64,000 nt of DNA from Aliihoeflea sp052435735 (lineage in GTDB: Bacteria; Pseudomonadota; Alphaproteobacteria; Rhizobiales; Rhizobiaceae), in NCBI GenBank assembly GCA_052435735.1, contig JBQVNB010000002.1, positions 62,001 through 126,000 on the forward strand, given 5' to 3'. The notes beneath the pieces were generated by a model. The model saw only the letters and a list, made by a program, of their open reading frames with translations. It ran no database searches and was not told the DNA's origin. The position numbers and the translations under genes are program-made. The stretch's first letter is position 1. Every line of letters begins with the position of its first letter. Below are positions 46,258 through 55,435 of this stretch, in pieces.

Positions 46258-46680
46258 ATGGACATGCCGCACAGGGCTGGCGGTTTCGAGCTCGACAGGA
46301 AGCTTGAACGCGACAGCCGCGAAGTGATCTGGCTCGGCCTTTGCGAGCTTCGGATCATGAATGATGCGCGCTGGCCATGGCTCATCATGATCCCGCAACG
46401 CCGCGGCGCCGTCGAAATCCACGACCTGACGCCGCTCGACCAGGCGATGCTTTCCTTCGAGACGACCATGGTGTCGAAGGCGCTGAAAGAGGTCACGCGC
46501 TGCGACAAGATCAACATCGGCGCGCTCGGCAACATCGTGCGCCAACTCCACGTCCACGTCATCGCGCGCAGGGAAGGCGATGCGAACTGGCCCGGGCCCG
46601 TCTGGGGCCACGGCCAGCCCGAGCCCTATCGCCGTGAAGACCTCCACGGCCTGATCAACGACATCAAGGGCCGCCTGTGA
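46258..46680 (+). CDS. HIT-family nucleotide-binding protein
   Basis: The 140-residue protein has the HIT-like fold with the motif LGNIVRQLHVHVIARREGD, in which the usual His-x-His-x-His-x-x row is shortened to His-Val-His-Val, and a conserved WPGPVWGHG end. Nucleotide phosphate hydrolase or transferase activity is likely, but the substrate is unknown. GAGGAGGGAG before the ATG is a strong ribosome binding site. The stop overlaps the GTG start of nudC, so the two are coupled. Confidence 0.9.
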   Translation: MDMPHRAGGFELDRKLERDSREVIWLGLCELRIMNDARWPWLIMIPQRRGAVEIHDLTPLDQAMLSFETTMVSKALKEVTRCDKINIGALGNIVRQLHVHVIARREGDANWPGPVWGHGQPEPYRREDLHGLINDIKGRL

Positions 46681-47615
46681 ACTTCGCACTGTTCGACCGG
46701 CCGGCCAAAGAGCCGAGCCGCTTCGTCGGCTTTGCCGGCAACCGCATCGACCGGCAGGCTGAGAACCGCTCCGAGACGGCGCTGGCGGATGCGCTCGCCG
46801 ACCCGCGGCTGTCGGTGCTGATTTTGCGCGGAGGCCGCCTCTGCCTGAAGATGAACGGCGCTGGTCCGGACTGCCATTTTTCGGCATCGGAAGCCGAAGC
46901 CCTCAAGGCCAAGCTGCAGCATGCGGTGCTGCTCGGTCATGGCCCCGACGGTCCGGTCATCGCTGCCCCTGGTAGTCTCGAGCCCGAGGACCTGCCGGAC
47001 GGCATCAAGGCGATCGACCTGCGCTCGCTCAACAGCCAGGGCTTGCTCGCTCCCGAGGACATGGGTGCCGTAGGGCAGGGCGCGTCGCTTCTGGCCTGGA
47101 ACGCCAATTGCCGCTTCTGCGGCCGCTGCGGGGCCGCGACCGAAGCCCGCATCGGCGGCTACAAGCGCGTGTGCACCGGCTGCGGCGCGCAGCATTTCCC
47201 GCGCACCGACCCCGTCGTCATCATGCTGACCGTCACGCCCGATCGCTGCCTGATGGGCCGCAGCCCGCATTTCGTGCCGGGCATGTTTTCGACGCTCGCC
47301 GGCTTCGTGGAGCCGGGCGAGACGATCGAGGATGCGGTGCGCCGGGAAACGCTGGAGGAATCGGGCGTCAAGATCGGCCGCGTCGCCTATCACGCCAGCC
47401 AGCCCTGGCCGTTTCCCCATTCGCTGATGATCGGCTGCTTCGGTGAGGCGCTGAACGAAGATCTGACGCCGGACTTCACCGAACTCGAAGCCTGCCGCTG
47501 GTTCACGCGCGAGGAAGTGCGCGCGATGATCGCCGGCGCACACACCGATGGCCTGATCGTCCCGCCGAACGCGGCGATCGCCAATCATCTGATCCGGGCG
47601 TGGGTGGACAGCTAG
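46677..47615 (+). CDS. nudC: NAD(H) pyrophosphatase NudC
   Basis: NudC hydrolyses NADH to NMNH and AMP and can remove NAD caps from RNA. The 312-residue protein has an N-terminal domain, a four-Cys zinc ribbon (CRFCGRCG and VCTGCGAQHFPR, about residues 142-178) and a complete Nudix box GFVEPGETIEDAVRRETLEE (one residue pair before SG), followed by the NudC-type SQPWPFPHSLM motif. It starts at GTG 46677 inside the HIT-gene stop (GTGA). Confidence 0.95.
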   Translation: MNFALFDRPAKEPSRFVGFAGNRIDRQAENRSETALADALADPRLSVLILRGGRLCLKMNGAGPDCHFSASEAEALKAKLQHAVLLGHGPDGPVIAAPGSLEPEDLPDGIKAIDLRSLNSQGLLAPEDMGAVGQGASLLAWNANCRFCGRCGAATEARIGGYKRVCTGCGAQHFPRTDPVVIMLTVTPDRCLMGRSPHFVPGMFSTLAGFVEPGETIEDAVRRETLEESGVKIGRVAYHASQPWPFPHSLMIGCFGEALNEDLTPDFTELEACRWFTREEVRAMIAGAHTDGLIVPPNAAIANHLIRAWVDS

Positions 47616-48475
47616 CCGCCGTTGCGTTGCGCAATTCGAAAATCCGCCGCCGGATAGACCCCGAGCACCCGCACTTCGCGCGAGAAGAAGTCGAGTTCCT
47701 TGAGCGCCTGCGCGACATTGGCGTCGTCGGGGTGGCCTTCGATGTCGGCGTAGAATTGCGAGGCGAAGAAGGTGCCGCCGAGCTGGTAGCTTTCGAGCTT
47801 CGTCATGTTGACGCCATTGGTGGCGAAGCCTCCCATGGCCTTATAGAGCGCGGCCGGGATGTTGTGCACGCGGAAGATGAAGGTCGTCATCATCAGATCG
47901 TCGGCCGACTTGCGCGGAGCCCAGGATTCCTCCTTCGCCAGCACCACGAAGCGGGTGACGTTGTTGTCGGTGTCCTCGACATTCTCTGCGACGATGTCGA
48001 GGCCGTAGAGTTCGGCGGCAAGGACGGGCGCGAGTGCGGCGGCGGTGCGGTCGCCTTCGTCGGCCACCTGGCGCGCGGCGCCGGCCGTGTCGCCGGCGAT
48101 GACCGGCTTCCACTTGTGCTTGCGGATCACGTTGCGGCACTGGCCGAGCGCGTGGATGTGGCTGTGGACGGATTTGATCTCGTCGATCTTCACGCCCGGC
48201 AGGACCATGAGCTGGAAATGGATCGGCAGGAAATATTCGCCGACGATGTGCAGGCTCGACTCGGGCAGGAGGTGATGGATGTCGGCGACGCGGCCGGCGA
48301 TCGTGTTCTCGATCGGGATCATCGCAAGTTCGGCCGCACCGCTCTCGACCGCGTTGAACGCGTCCTCGAAGGTCGCGCAGGGCATCGGCTCCATGCCGGG
48401 AAACATGTTGCGGCAGGCGGTGTCGGAATTGGCGCCGGGTTCACCCTGAAATGCGATGCGGTTGGTCCTGGACAT
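47612..48475 (-). CDS. pheA: Prephenate dehydratase
   Basis: The enzyme converts prephenate to phenylpyruvate in phenylalanine synthesis. The 287-residue protein has the dehydratase domain (about residues 5-190; IAFQGEPGANSDTA, PIENTIAGRV and the catalytic NVTRFVVL) and a C-terminal ACT domain (about 200-280; KLESYQLGGTFFASQFYAD) that should bind phenylalanine as feedback inhibitor. It is the single-function type with no chorismate mutase. The start at 48475 fits the family; the frame is open upstream into kdsB but without similarity. Its last codon overlaps the end of convergent nudC by four bases. Confidence 0.94.
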   Translation of the reverse strand: MSRTNRIAFQGEPGANSDTACRNMFPGMEPMPCATFEDAFNAVESGAAELAMIPIENTIAGRVADIHHLLPESSLHIVGEYFLPIHFQLMVLPGVKIDEIKSVHSHIHALGQCRNVIRKHKWKPVIAGDTAGAARQVADEGDRTAAALAPVLAAELYGLDIVAENVEDTDNNVTRFVVLAKEESWAPRKSADDLMMTTFIFRVHNIPAALYKAMGGFATNGVNMTKLESYQLGGTFFASQFYADIEGHPDDANVAQALKELDFFSREVRVLGVYPAADFRIAQRNGG

Positions 48476-48492
48476 GCGGCTTCTGCTCTTCC

Positions 48493-49218
48493 TTACGATA
48501 ACATGGCGCGGGCGCGCTCGAGATCTTCGGGCGTATCGACGCCCAGCGGAACGGAACGGACGAGGCCGACATCGATGCGCATGCCCGCTTCGAGCGCGCG
48601 CAACTGTTCCAGCCGCTCGCGCGTCTCCAAGGGGCTCGGGCCGAGGCCGACGAAGCGCTCCAGCGCGGCGCGGCGATAGGCGTAGATGCCGATATGGTGG
48701 TAGAGCGGGCCGTCGCCCCATGGTGCGGTCGCGCGGGTGAAATAGAGCGCGCGCAGACGATCGGGCGCGAGCGGCGAGCCGACGATCTTGACCACGTTCG
48801 GATTGGTCTTCTCCGCCTCGTCCTCGATCTCGACGCCCAGGGTAGCAATGTCCGCGTCGCCCTCTTCGAGCACGTCGGCCGTGCTCGCGATCAGTGCGGG
48901 ATCGATGGTCGGCAGGTCGCCCTGGAGGTTGACGATCGTCGTGTAGCGCCCGTCGGGATCAAGCTTCTGCAGCGCCTCGAAGATGCGGTCGGAGCCGGAC
49001 TGATGGTTTGCCGCCGTCATCACGGCCACGAAGCCGAGGGCCTCGACGGCGCGCGCCACTTCGTCACTGTCGGTCGCGATGGCGATCTCGCCCGCGCCGC
49101 TTTCGGCAGCGCGCCTTGTGACCTGCACGATCATCGGCAGCCCGGCGATATCGGCCAGCGGCTTGCCGGGCAGGCGGGTGGAGGCCATGCGGGCGGGAAT
49201 GAGGATCAGTCTGGACAT
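48493..49218 (-). CDS. kdsB: 3-deoxy-manno-octulosonate cytidylyltransferase KdsB
   Basis: KdsB activates Kdo as CMP-Kdo for lipopolysaccharide core synthesis. The 241-residue protein starts LILIPARMASTRLPGKPLA, the CTP-binding signature of the family, and contains ATDSDEVARAVE, NLQGDLPTI and GIYAYRRAALERF. The start at 49218 fits the family; the frame continues to 49308 without similarity. pheA follows 17 bases after its stop. It is divergent from cycM; the 207 bases between the starts hold no gene and no promoter I can define. Confidence 0.95.
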   Translation of the reverse strand: MSRLILIPARMASTRLPGKPLADIAGLPMIVQVTRRAAESGAGEIAIATDSDEVARAVEALGFVAVMTAANHQSGSDRIFEALQKLDPDGRYTTIVNLQGDLPTIDPALIASTADVLEEGDADIATLGVEIEDEAEKTNPNVVKIVGSPLAPDRLRALYFTRATAPWGDGPLYHHIGIYAYRRAALERFVGLGPSPLETRERLEQLRALEAGMRIDVGLVRSVPLGVDTPEDLERARAMLS

Positions 49219-49425
49219 GCGCGAAGCGATGGTGCGGCTCTCGGGAAGGTCGGAAAAGTGGCAAAAGGTCTCACGTGGAAAGGCCCTTATATGTGTTGCA
49301 ACATCCAAGCAAAAGACCTAGTTTCCGCGCGATTTTCACCGGCACGACCGGGTGGGGGACCCTTTGACGCGTGTGCGCCGGCCGCACGCCGCATCACCCC
49401 GGTCGAACCTTGGAGCCTTGGGTAG

Positions 49426-50385
49426 ATGGACTCTTTTGAACTTAACAAGCTGATCGGCGCGTTTCTGGGCGTCGTTTTCGTCGTCTTTTCGGTCAGCCTT
49501 GTGTCGGACGCGATCTTTGCGTCCCATGCTCCCGAAACCCCGGGCTATGCGATCGAGGTTCCCGAGGAGCCCGCAGGCGGTGGAGCGCCGGCCGAAACGG
49601 GCCCGAGCGCGCTCGACCTTCTCGCCAGCGCCGATCCGGCAGCCGGCGAAGCAGCCTTCCGCCGCTGCGCCTCGTGCCACACGATCGAGGCTGGCGGCGC
49701 GAACCGCGTCGGCCCGAACCTGCACGACGTGCTGGGCCGTGTCGTCGCGTCGCACGAAGGCTTTTCCTATTCCGCCGCGATGACCGAATATTCCGAGGGC
49801 GGCTCCAAGACCTGGGAATTCGAGAACCTGAGCGCATTCCTTGTCAACCCGCGCTCCTACGTGCCGGGAACGACGATGGCCTTCGCCGGTATCCGCGATC
49901 CGCAGGAAGAAGCCAACCTGATCGCCTACATCAACGCCCAGTCGGACAACCCGATGCCGCTGCCTGAGCCGGCCGCCGCTGAAGAAGAGTCGGCCGAGGG
50001 CGAGGAAGCTGCTCCCGCCGAGGGCGAAGAAGCCGCGCCAGCCGCCGAAGGTGAAGACGCTGCTCCGGCCGCAGAAGGTGACGACGCTGCTCCGGCTGCC
50101 GAAGGCGAAGAAGCTGCACCTGCCGCTGAAGTCGAAGAGGCCGCTCCCGCCGAGGACGCCGCGCCGGCGGCCGAAGAGGCTGCGCCTGGCGCCGATGAAG
50201 CCGCTCCGGCTGACGATGCCGCAGAGCCGGCCGATGCCGATGCTGCAAGCGAGACCGAAGCTGCTCCGGCCGAGGCGACGCCCGAGGAAGACGGTTCCGC
50301 CGCTTCGCCCGAGACCGACCCCGCGACGCCCGCCGCCGATGGCGAGGTGAGCGAGGAAGAAGAGCGGGCTCCGGCGCAGAACTAA
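49426..50385 (+). CDS. cycM: Membrane-anchored cytochrome c (CycM-like) with long acidic tail
   Basis: The 319-residue protein has an uncleaved N-terminal anchor (about residues 7-30), a class I cytochrome c domain (about 68-175) with haem site CASCH (Cys81, Cys84, His85) and axial Met151 in VPGTTMAFAG, and a C-terminal tail of about 140 residues made almost only of Ala, Glu, Pro, Asp and Gly with repeats such as AAPAAEGE. CycM proteins carry electrons from the bc1 complex to aa3 oxidase. Typical CycM ends soon after the haem domain, so the tail is unusual. A terminator follows. The symbol reflects domain layout, not proof of function. Confidence 0.88.
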   Translation: MDSFELNKLIGAFLGVVFVVFSVSLVSDAIFASHAPETPGYAIEVPEEPAGGGAPAETGPSALDLLASADPAAGEAAFRRCASCHTIEAGGANRVGPNLHDVLGRVVASHEGFSYSAAMTEYSEGGSKTWEFENLSAFLVNPRSYVPGTTMAFAGIRDPQEEANLIAYINAQSDNPMPLPEPAAAEEESAEGEEAAPAEGEEAAPAAEGEDAAPAAEGDDAAPAAEGEEAAPAAEVEEAAPAEDAAPAAEEAAPGADEAAPADDAAEPADADAASETEAAPAEATPEEDGSAASPETDPATPAADGEVSEEEERAPAQN

Positions 50386-50409
50386 CCAAACCGTAATCTC
50401 GACGATCAC

Positions 50410-50438
50410 GAAAAAGCCGGGTTTCGCCCGGCTTTTTT
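50410..50438 (+). terminator. Rho-independent terminator after cycM
   Basis: Arms GCCGGG and CCCGGC (50416-50421 and 50427-50432) with the loop TTTCG are preceded by A residues and followed by six T residues. It lies 25 bases past the cycM stop. Confidence 0.92.
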
Positions 50439-50543
50439 GCGTTTGCGAAAATGCCCGGCCACGCAAAGTTTAGCCACGTAGCCGGTTTCCAATCACGCCC
50501 GATGGGATAGGGTGCGGGCTCGGACGAAGAGGAGATGCGTCGA

Positions 50544-52439
50544 ATGGAATTGGGCCGCTGGGGCGATCATCTGCGCAAATCATGGGTCGTTGCGACCGTT
50601 CTGCTCGCTGGTGCGAGCACTGCGCTGGCGCAGGACGCCGAGGCCGAATGGCGCACGACTTCCTCGCTGATCCAGACCGAGCCGCCGGCTGAGGAATTCA
50701 CCCGCTATTCCTACGTGAACCCTGACGCGCCCAAGGGCGGCACACTGAATTCGGCGGCCTTCGGCACTTTCGACAGCTTCAACCCGTTCATCGTGCGCGG
50801 CACGCCCGCGGCCGGCCTCGGCCAGTTCGGCGGACTTCTCTGGGATACGCTGATGCAGCAATCCCCGGACGAGGCCGGGACGAGCCATGCGCTGATCGCC
50901 GAGGCATTCACCTATCCGGACGACTATTCCTCGGCGATCTATCGCCTGAACCCGGATGCGCGCTGGCACGATGGCGAGCCGATCACGGCCGAGGACGTGG
51001 TCTGGTCCTTCGAGAAGCTGAAGGAGATCAGCCCGGCCTATAGCCGCTACTATGCCAACGTGACCGAGGCGGTCGCGATTTCAGAGCGCGAAGTCGAGTT
51101 CACCTTCGACCAGACCGGCAACCGCGAACTGCCGCACATCATGGGCGATCTGGCGGTTCTGCCGAAGCATTGGTGGGAAGGCGAGAATGCGCGCGGCCAG
51201 AAGCGCAACATCGCCAATCCGACTCTCGAAGCGCCGCTTGGCAGCGGACCTTACAGGATCGCATCCTTCGATCCCGGCTCGCGCATCGTCTGGGAGCGCG
51301 TCGAGGATTATTGGGGCGCCGAGGAGCCGGTCAACATCGGGCGCAACAATTTCGACCGCATGACCTACACCTACTTCCAGGACGACAATGCCGAGTTCCT
51401 GGCCTTCACCCGCGGCGGCTTCGAGGATATTCGGCAGGAAACGAGCACGCGGCGCTGGGCGGTCGAGTACAATTTCCCGGCCTTCGAGCGCGGAGACGTC
51501 ATCAAGCGCGAGTTCATCTCGGGTGGCATCCAGCACATGCAGGCCTTCGCCTTCAACATGCGCCAGCCACGCTTCCAGGACCGGCGTGTGCGCCAGGCTC
51601 TGACGCTGGCCTATAATTTCGAGGAGCAGAACCGCCTTCAGTTCTTCGAGATGAACGAGCGCTTTTCCAGCTATTTCGAACGTTCCGAACTGGCGTCGAG
51701 CGGCGTGCCGGAGGGGCAGGAACTTGAAATGCTGGAAGCGCATCGCGATGCGCTGCCGCCGGAGCTCTTTACCGAAGAGTTCAAGCTGCCCGTCTTCGAC
51801 ACCCCGCAGGCGCAGCGCGACAATCTGCGCGAGGCAGTCCGGCTCTTCGACGAAGCGGGCTGGGCGATCCAGGGCGGCCGCATGGTGAACAAGGAGAGCG
51901 GCGAGCAATTCCGCATCGAATTCCTGGGGTCCTCGCCGACGAGCGAGATCATCACAGGCGGCTACATCGCCAATCTGCGCCGCCTCGGCATCGACGCGAC
52001 GCTGCGCATCGTCGACACCTCGCAATACATCCAACGCTATCAGGCCTTCGAGTTCGACGCCGTGACGGCGCGCTTCCCGCAATCCGAATCGCCCGGCAAC
52101 GAGCAGCGCGATTACTGGAGCACGCAGGCCGCCGACGCCGAAGGCTCGCGCAACGTGCCGGGCATCAAGGACCCGGTGGTGGATGCGCTGATCGACAAGA
52201 TCATCTACGCGGCCGACCGCGAGGAACTGGTGGCGGCAACGCGCGCGCTCGACCGTGTGCTCCTGTGGAACTACTACACCGTGCCGCAATATTTCCAGCC
52301 GACCATGCGCTACGCCTACTGGAACAAGTTCGGCATTCCCGAAAAGCAGCCCGAATATTCCGGCATCGATCCGCAATCCTGGTGGATATTGCAGGATCGA
52401 GAGGCCGAGATCGAAGAGCAGATCGAGGAAGCGGAATGA
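50544..52439 (+). CDS. YejA-type peptide ABC transporter substrate-binding protein (first of two)
   Basis: The 631-residue protein has a Sec signal peptide (cleavage near TALAQ-DAEA) and a family 5 extracellular solute-binding domain. Motifs include SYVNPDAPKGGTL, WHDGEPITAEDVVWSFEKL and LGSGPYRIASFDPG. It delivers oligopeptides to the YejBEF permease encoded downstream. The ATG at 50544 is chosen because AAGAGGAG stands nine bases upstream; the ATG at 50535 touches that site. The stop overlaps the start of a second binding protein (ATGA). In Agrobacterium a related protein pair serves one YejBEF permease, with one member (YepA) dedicated to murein peptides. Confidence 0.9.
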   Translation: MELGRWGDHLRKSWVVATVLLAGASTALAQDAEAEWRTTSSLIQTEPPAEEFTRYSYVNPDAPKGGTLNSAAFGTFDSFNPFIVRGTPAAGLGQFGGLLWDTLMQQSPDEAGTSHALIAEAFTYPDDYSSAIYRLNPDARWHDGEPITAEDVVWSFEKLKEISPAYSRYYANVTEAVAISEREVEFTFDQTGNRELPHIMGDLAVLPKHWWEGENARGQKRNIANPTLEAPLGSGPYRIASFDPGSRIVWERVEDYWGAEEPVNIGRNNFDRMTYTYFQDDNAEFLAFTRGGFEDIRQETSTRRWAVEYNFPAFERGDVIKREFISGGIQHMQAFAFNMRQPRFQDRRVRQALTLAYNFEEQNRLQFFEMNERFSSYFERSELASSGVPEGQELEMLEAHRDALPPELFTEEFKLPVFDTPQAQRDNLREAVRLFDEAGWAIQGGRMVNKESGEQFRIEFLGSSPTSEIITGGYIANLRRLGIDATLRIVDTSQYIQRYQAFEFDAVTARFPQSESPGNEQRDYWSTQAADAEGSRNVPGIKDPVVDALIDKIIYAADREELVAATRALDRVLLWNYYTVPQYFQPTMRYAYWNKFGIPEKQPEYSGIDPQSWWILQDREAEIEEQIEEAE

Positions 52440-54310
52440 GCGGCGCAGGTATCGACCGCCGTGCCTTCCTGGCGCTGGGCGGCGCCGCCTTCGCCGCGCC
52501 GTTTTTGCCACGCGCCGTGCTAGCCGAGCTCCAGACCGGAACGCCGCTTCATGGCATCTCGGCCTTCGGTGACCTGAAATACGGGCCTGATTTCACGCAT
52601 TTCGACTATGCAAACCCGGATGCCCCGAAAGGCGGACGGTTCAATTTCTCGGTGCCGAACTGGGGCTACAACCAGTCTGTCCTCACCTTCAACACGCTGA
52701 ACTCCTTCGTGCCCCGCGGCGACGCGCCGCCGCGCATGGAGCTGTGCTTCGACAGTCTGATGGCCGGCTCGCTCGACGAGCCGGACTCGGCCTACGGACT
52801 TCTGGCGGAAACCATCACGATTGCCGACGATCGCAATTCCTTCACCTTCAAGCTTCGGCCGCAGGCGCGCCTCCACGACGGCTCCAAGCTGACGGCCGAG
52901 GACGTCGCCTATTCGTTCAACCTCTTCAAGGAAAAGGGCCACCCGTCGCTCGTCCTGCCCCTGAGCGAGATGACGGAGGCGGTGGCCGAGGACGAGGCGA
53001 CCTTCCGCATCGCCTTCAACGGCAACCAGTCCTCGCGCACGATCTTTTCGGTCATTGCCATGCCGATCGTCTCGAAGGCGTTCTATGAGGAAAATCCGTT
53101 CGACGCCTCGCAGCTCAAGCCCCCGCTCGGCTCGGGCCCCTACAAGGTCGGCCGCGTCAATGCCGGGCAGACGATCGAGTATGACCGCGTCGAGGATTAC
53201 TGGGGACGTGATCTGCCCGTCATGCGCGGGCTTTTCCACTTCGACACGATCCGCATCGAGTTCTACCGCGACCGCAATGCGGCTTTCGAGGCGTTCAAGA
53301 AGGGCGACATCCAGTTTCGTCAGGAGTTCACGGCGCGAACCTGGGCGACGGGCTACGACTTCCCGGCAATCACGGACGGGCGTGTGCTAAAGCGCGAATT
53401 CCCCAGCGAATTGTCGCCCTCGATGCAGGCCTGGGCGCTGAACCAGCGGCGCGAGAAGTTCGCCGACCCGCGCACGCGCCAGGCGATCGGCATGTGCTTC
53501 GACTTCGAATGGACGAACCGCAACCTCTTCTACGATGCGTATGCGCGATCCAATTCGGTGTTCGAAAAATCGGAGTTCCGCGCCGAGGGCGCACCGTCCG
53601 AGGCAGAACTTGCGCTGCTGGAGCAATTCCGCAGCGACATCCCAGAAGAAGCTTTCGGCGAGGCGGTGGTCGCGCCGACGTCGGATGGTTCGGGCCGCGA
53701 CAGGCGCCTGCTGCGCGAAGCGCGCCGTCTTCTGATGGAGGCCGGATGGCAGGCCGATGGCCGCGTGCTCCGGAATGCGGCCGGGCAGCCGCTGACTGTC
53801 GAATACCTGATCCAGGACGAGGTCTTCATCCGATCGGGCTCGCCCTTCGTCGAAAACATGCGCCAGATCGGCATCGACGCTTCGATACGTCAGGTCGATT
53901 CGGCGCAGTATCAGGCGCGACAGATCGATTTCGATTTCGACTTGGTGGGCATGGCCGCCTCCTTCGGCGCGACCCCGACGCGCGATTCCCTAGCCAACTT
54001 CTTCCATTCGCGCTCGGCGGACCTGCCGGGAACGCGCAACTATCCCGGCACGAAATCGCCCGCGCTGGACGCGCTGATCGAGCGTGCCGGCAAGGCCGAG
54101 ACGCGCGACGACCTCGTCGTGACGCTGAAGGTCATGGACCGCATCTTGCGCGCGCGCCATGACTGGATTCCAAATTGGCATGCGCCGAATCACCGGGCGG
54201 CCTATTGGGACATGTTCGGCTTCAAGGACCCGAAGCCGGACTATGGCTTCCCCGTCGAGGCCTTGTGGTGGTACGACGAGGAAAAGGCGAAATCGATTGG
54301 CAGGGCTTGA
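52436..54310 (+). CDS. YejA-type peptide ABC transporter substrate-binding protein (second of two)
   Basis: The 624-residue protein has a signal with a twin-arginine motif (DRRAFLALGGAAFAA), suggesting Tat export, unlike the preceding paralogue. The body is again a family 5 binding protein (FDYANPDAPKGGRFNF, LHDGSKLTAEDVAYSFNLFK, LGSGPYKVGRVNAGQ). The two are clearly homologous but divergent, so each may bring different peptides to YejBEF. Which one corresponds to YejA and which to YepA cannot be told by eye. It overlaps the first gene by four bases and is followed by yejB after 36 bases. Confidence 0.9.
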   Translation: MSGAGIDRRAFLALGGAAFAAPFLPRAVLAELQTGTPLHGISAFGDLKYGPDFTHFDYANPDAPKGGRFNFSVPNWGYNQSVLTFNTLNSFVPRGDAPPRMELCFDSLMAGSLDEPDSAYGLLAETITIADDRNSFTFKLRPQARLHDGSKLTAEDVAYSFNLFKEKGHPSLVLPLSEMTEAVAEDEATFRIAFNGNQSSRTIFSVIAMPIVSKAFYEENPFDASQLKPPLGSGPYKVGRVNAGQTIEYDRVEDYWGRDLPVMRGLFHFDTIRIEFYRDRNAAFEAFKKGDIQFRQEFTARTWATGYDFPAITDGRVLKREFPSELSPSMQAWALNQRREKFADPRTRQAIGMCFDFEWTNRNLFYDAYARSNSVFEKSEFRAEGAPSEAELALLEQFRSDIPEEAFGEAVVAPTSDGSGRDRRLLREARRLLMEAGWQADGRVLRNAAGQPLTVEYLIQDEVFIRSGSPFVENMRQIGIDASIRQVDSAQYQARQIDFDFDLVGMAASFGATPTRDSLANFFHSRSADLPGTRNYPGTKSPALDALIERAGKAETRDDLVVTLKVMDRILRARHDWIPNWHAPNHRAAYWDMFGFKDPKPDYGFPVEALWWYDEEKAKSIGRA

Positions 54311-54346
54311 GACTGATTTGACCACCCTCGCAGCGAAGTCCACCTG

Positions 54347-55435
54347 ATGGGCGCCTATATCCTTCGACGTCTGTTGCTGATGATTCCGACCTTGTTCGGC
54401 ATCATGGCGATCTCGTTCATCGTCATCCAGTTCGCGCCGGGCGGACCGGTGGAGCAGGTGATTGCCAACATCACCGGGCAGGGCGGCGGCGCGGCCGACC
54501 GCATCGGCGGCGGCAGTTCCGATTTCCAGAATTTCGATACCGGCGGCGAATCCAGCTATCGCGGCGCGCAGGGGCTCGATCCGGAATTCATCGCCCAGCT
54601 CGAACGCCAGTTCGGCTTCGACAAGCCGCCGCTCGAACGCTTCGCCAACATGATCTGGAACTACGCACGGTTCGATTTCGGCGACAGTTATTTTCGCGAC
54701 ATCTCGGTCATCGACCTGATCATCGAGAAGATGCCGGTATCGATCTCGCTCGGCCTGTGGATCACGCTCATCTCCTACGCGATCTCGATCCCGCTCGGCA
54801 TTCGCAAGGCGGTGAAGGACGGATCGAGCTTCGACGTTTGGACGAGCGGCATCGTCATCGTTGCCTATGCGATCCCGGGATTCCTGTTCGCGATCCTCTT
54901 GATGGTGCTCTTCGCCGGCGGCTCGTTCTTCGACTGGTTCCCGCTGCGCGGCCTCACCTCCGAGAACTGGTCGGACCTCTCCTGGCCCGAGCGCATCCTC
55001 GACTATTTCTGGCACCTCGCGCTGCCGCTGACGGCGATGGTTCTCTCCGCCTTCGCGACGACGACGCTTCTGACCAAGAACTCCTTCCTCGAGGAAATCC
55101 GCAAGCAATATGTCGTCACCGCGCGCGCCAAGGGCCTGTCCGAGCGGCAGGTGCTCTACCGCCACGTCTTCCGCAATGCGATGCTGATCATCATCGCCGG
55201 CTTCCCCGGCGCCTTCATCTCGGCCTTCTTTACCGGCTCGCTCCTGATCGAGAACATCTTCTCGCTCGACGGGCTTGGGCTTCTCGGCTTCCGCTCGGTG
55301 CTCGACCGCGACTATCCGGTCGTCTTTGCCACGCTCTACATCTTCTCGCTGATCGGGCTGCTCGTCAGCCTCCTATCGGACCTGATGTATACCTGGATCG
55401 ACCCGCGCATCGATTTCGAGCGGAGGGACGTCTGA
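54347..55435 (+). CDS. yejB: Peptide ABC transporter permease YejB
   Basis: The 362-residue inner-membrane protein starts MGAYILRRLLLMIPTLFGIM, the usual first helix of DppB/YejB permeases, and has six helices in total. A Gly/Ser-rich periplasmic loop (about residues 44-75) follows the first helix, as is typical for YejB. The coupling motif that contacts the ATPase is EEIRKQYVVTARAKGLS. Its stop (TGA) overlaps the yejE start (TGATG). Confidence 0.95.
   Translation: MGAYILRRLLLMIPTLFGIMAISFIVIQFAPGGPVEQVIANITGQGGGAADRIGGGSSDFQNFDTGGESSYRGAQGLDPEFIAQLERQFGFDKPPLERFANMIWNYARFDFGDSYFRDISVIDLIIEKMPVSISLGLWITLISYAISIPLGIRKAVKDGSSFDVWTSGIVIVAYAIPGFLFAILLMVLFAGGSFFDWFPLRGLTSENWSDLSWPERILDYFWHLALPLTAMVLSAFATTTLLTKNSFLEEIRKQYVVTARAKGLSERQVLYRHVFRNAMLIIIAGFPGAFISAFFTGSLLIENIFSLDGLGLLGFRSVLDRDYPVVFATLYIFSLIGLLVSLLSDLMYTWIDPRIDFERRDV

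Noticed and set aside
49336..50466. Antisense frame over cycM encoding a Gly/Arg/Ser/Phe-rich protein
   Set aside because: The apparent low-complexity repeats are the reverse reading of the cytochrome tail; it also crosses the cycM terminator.
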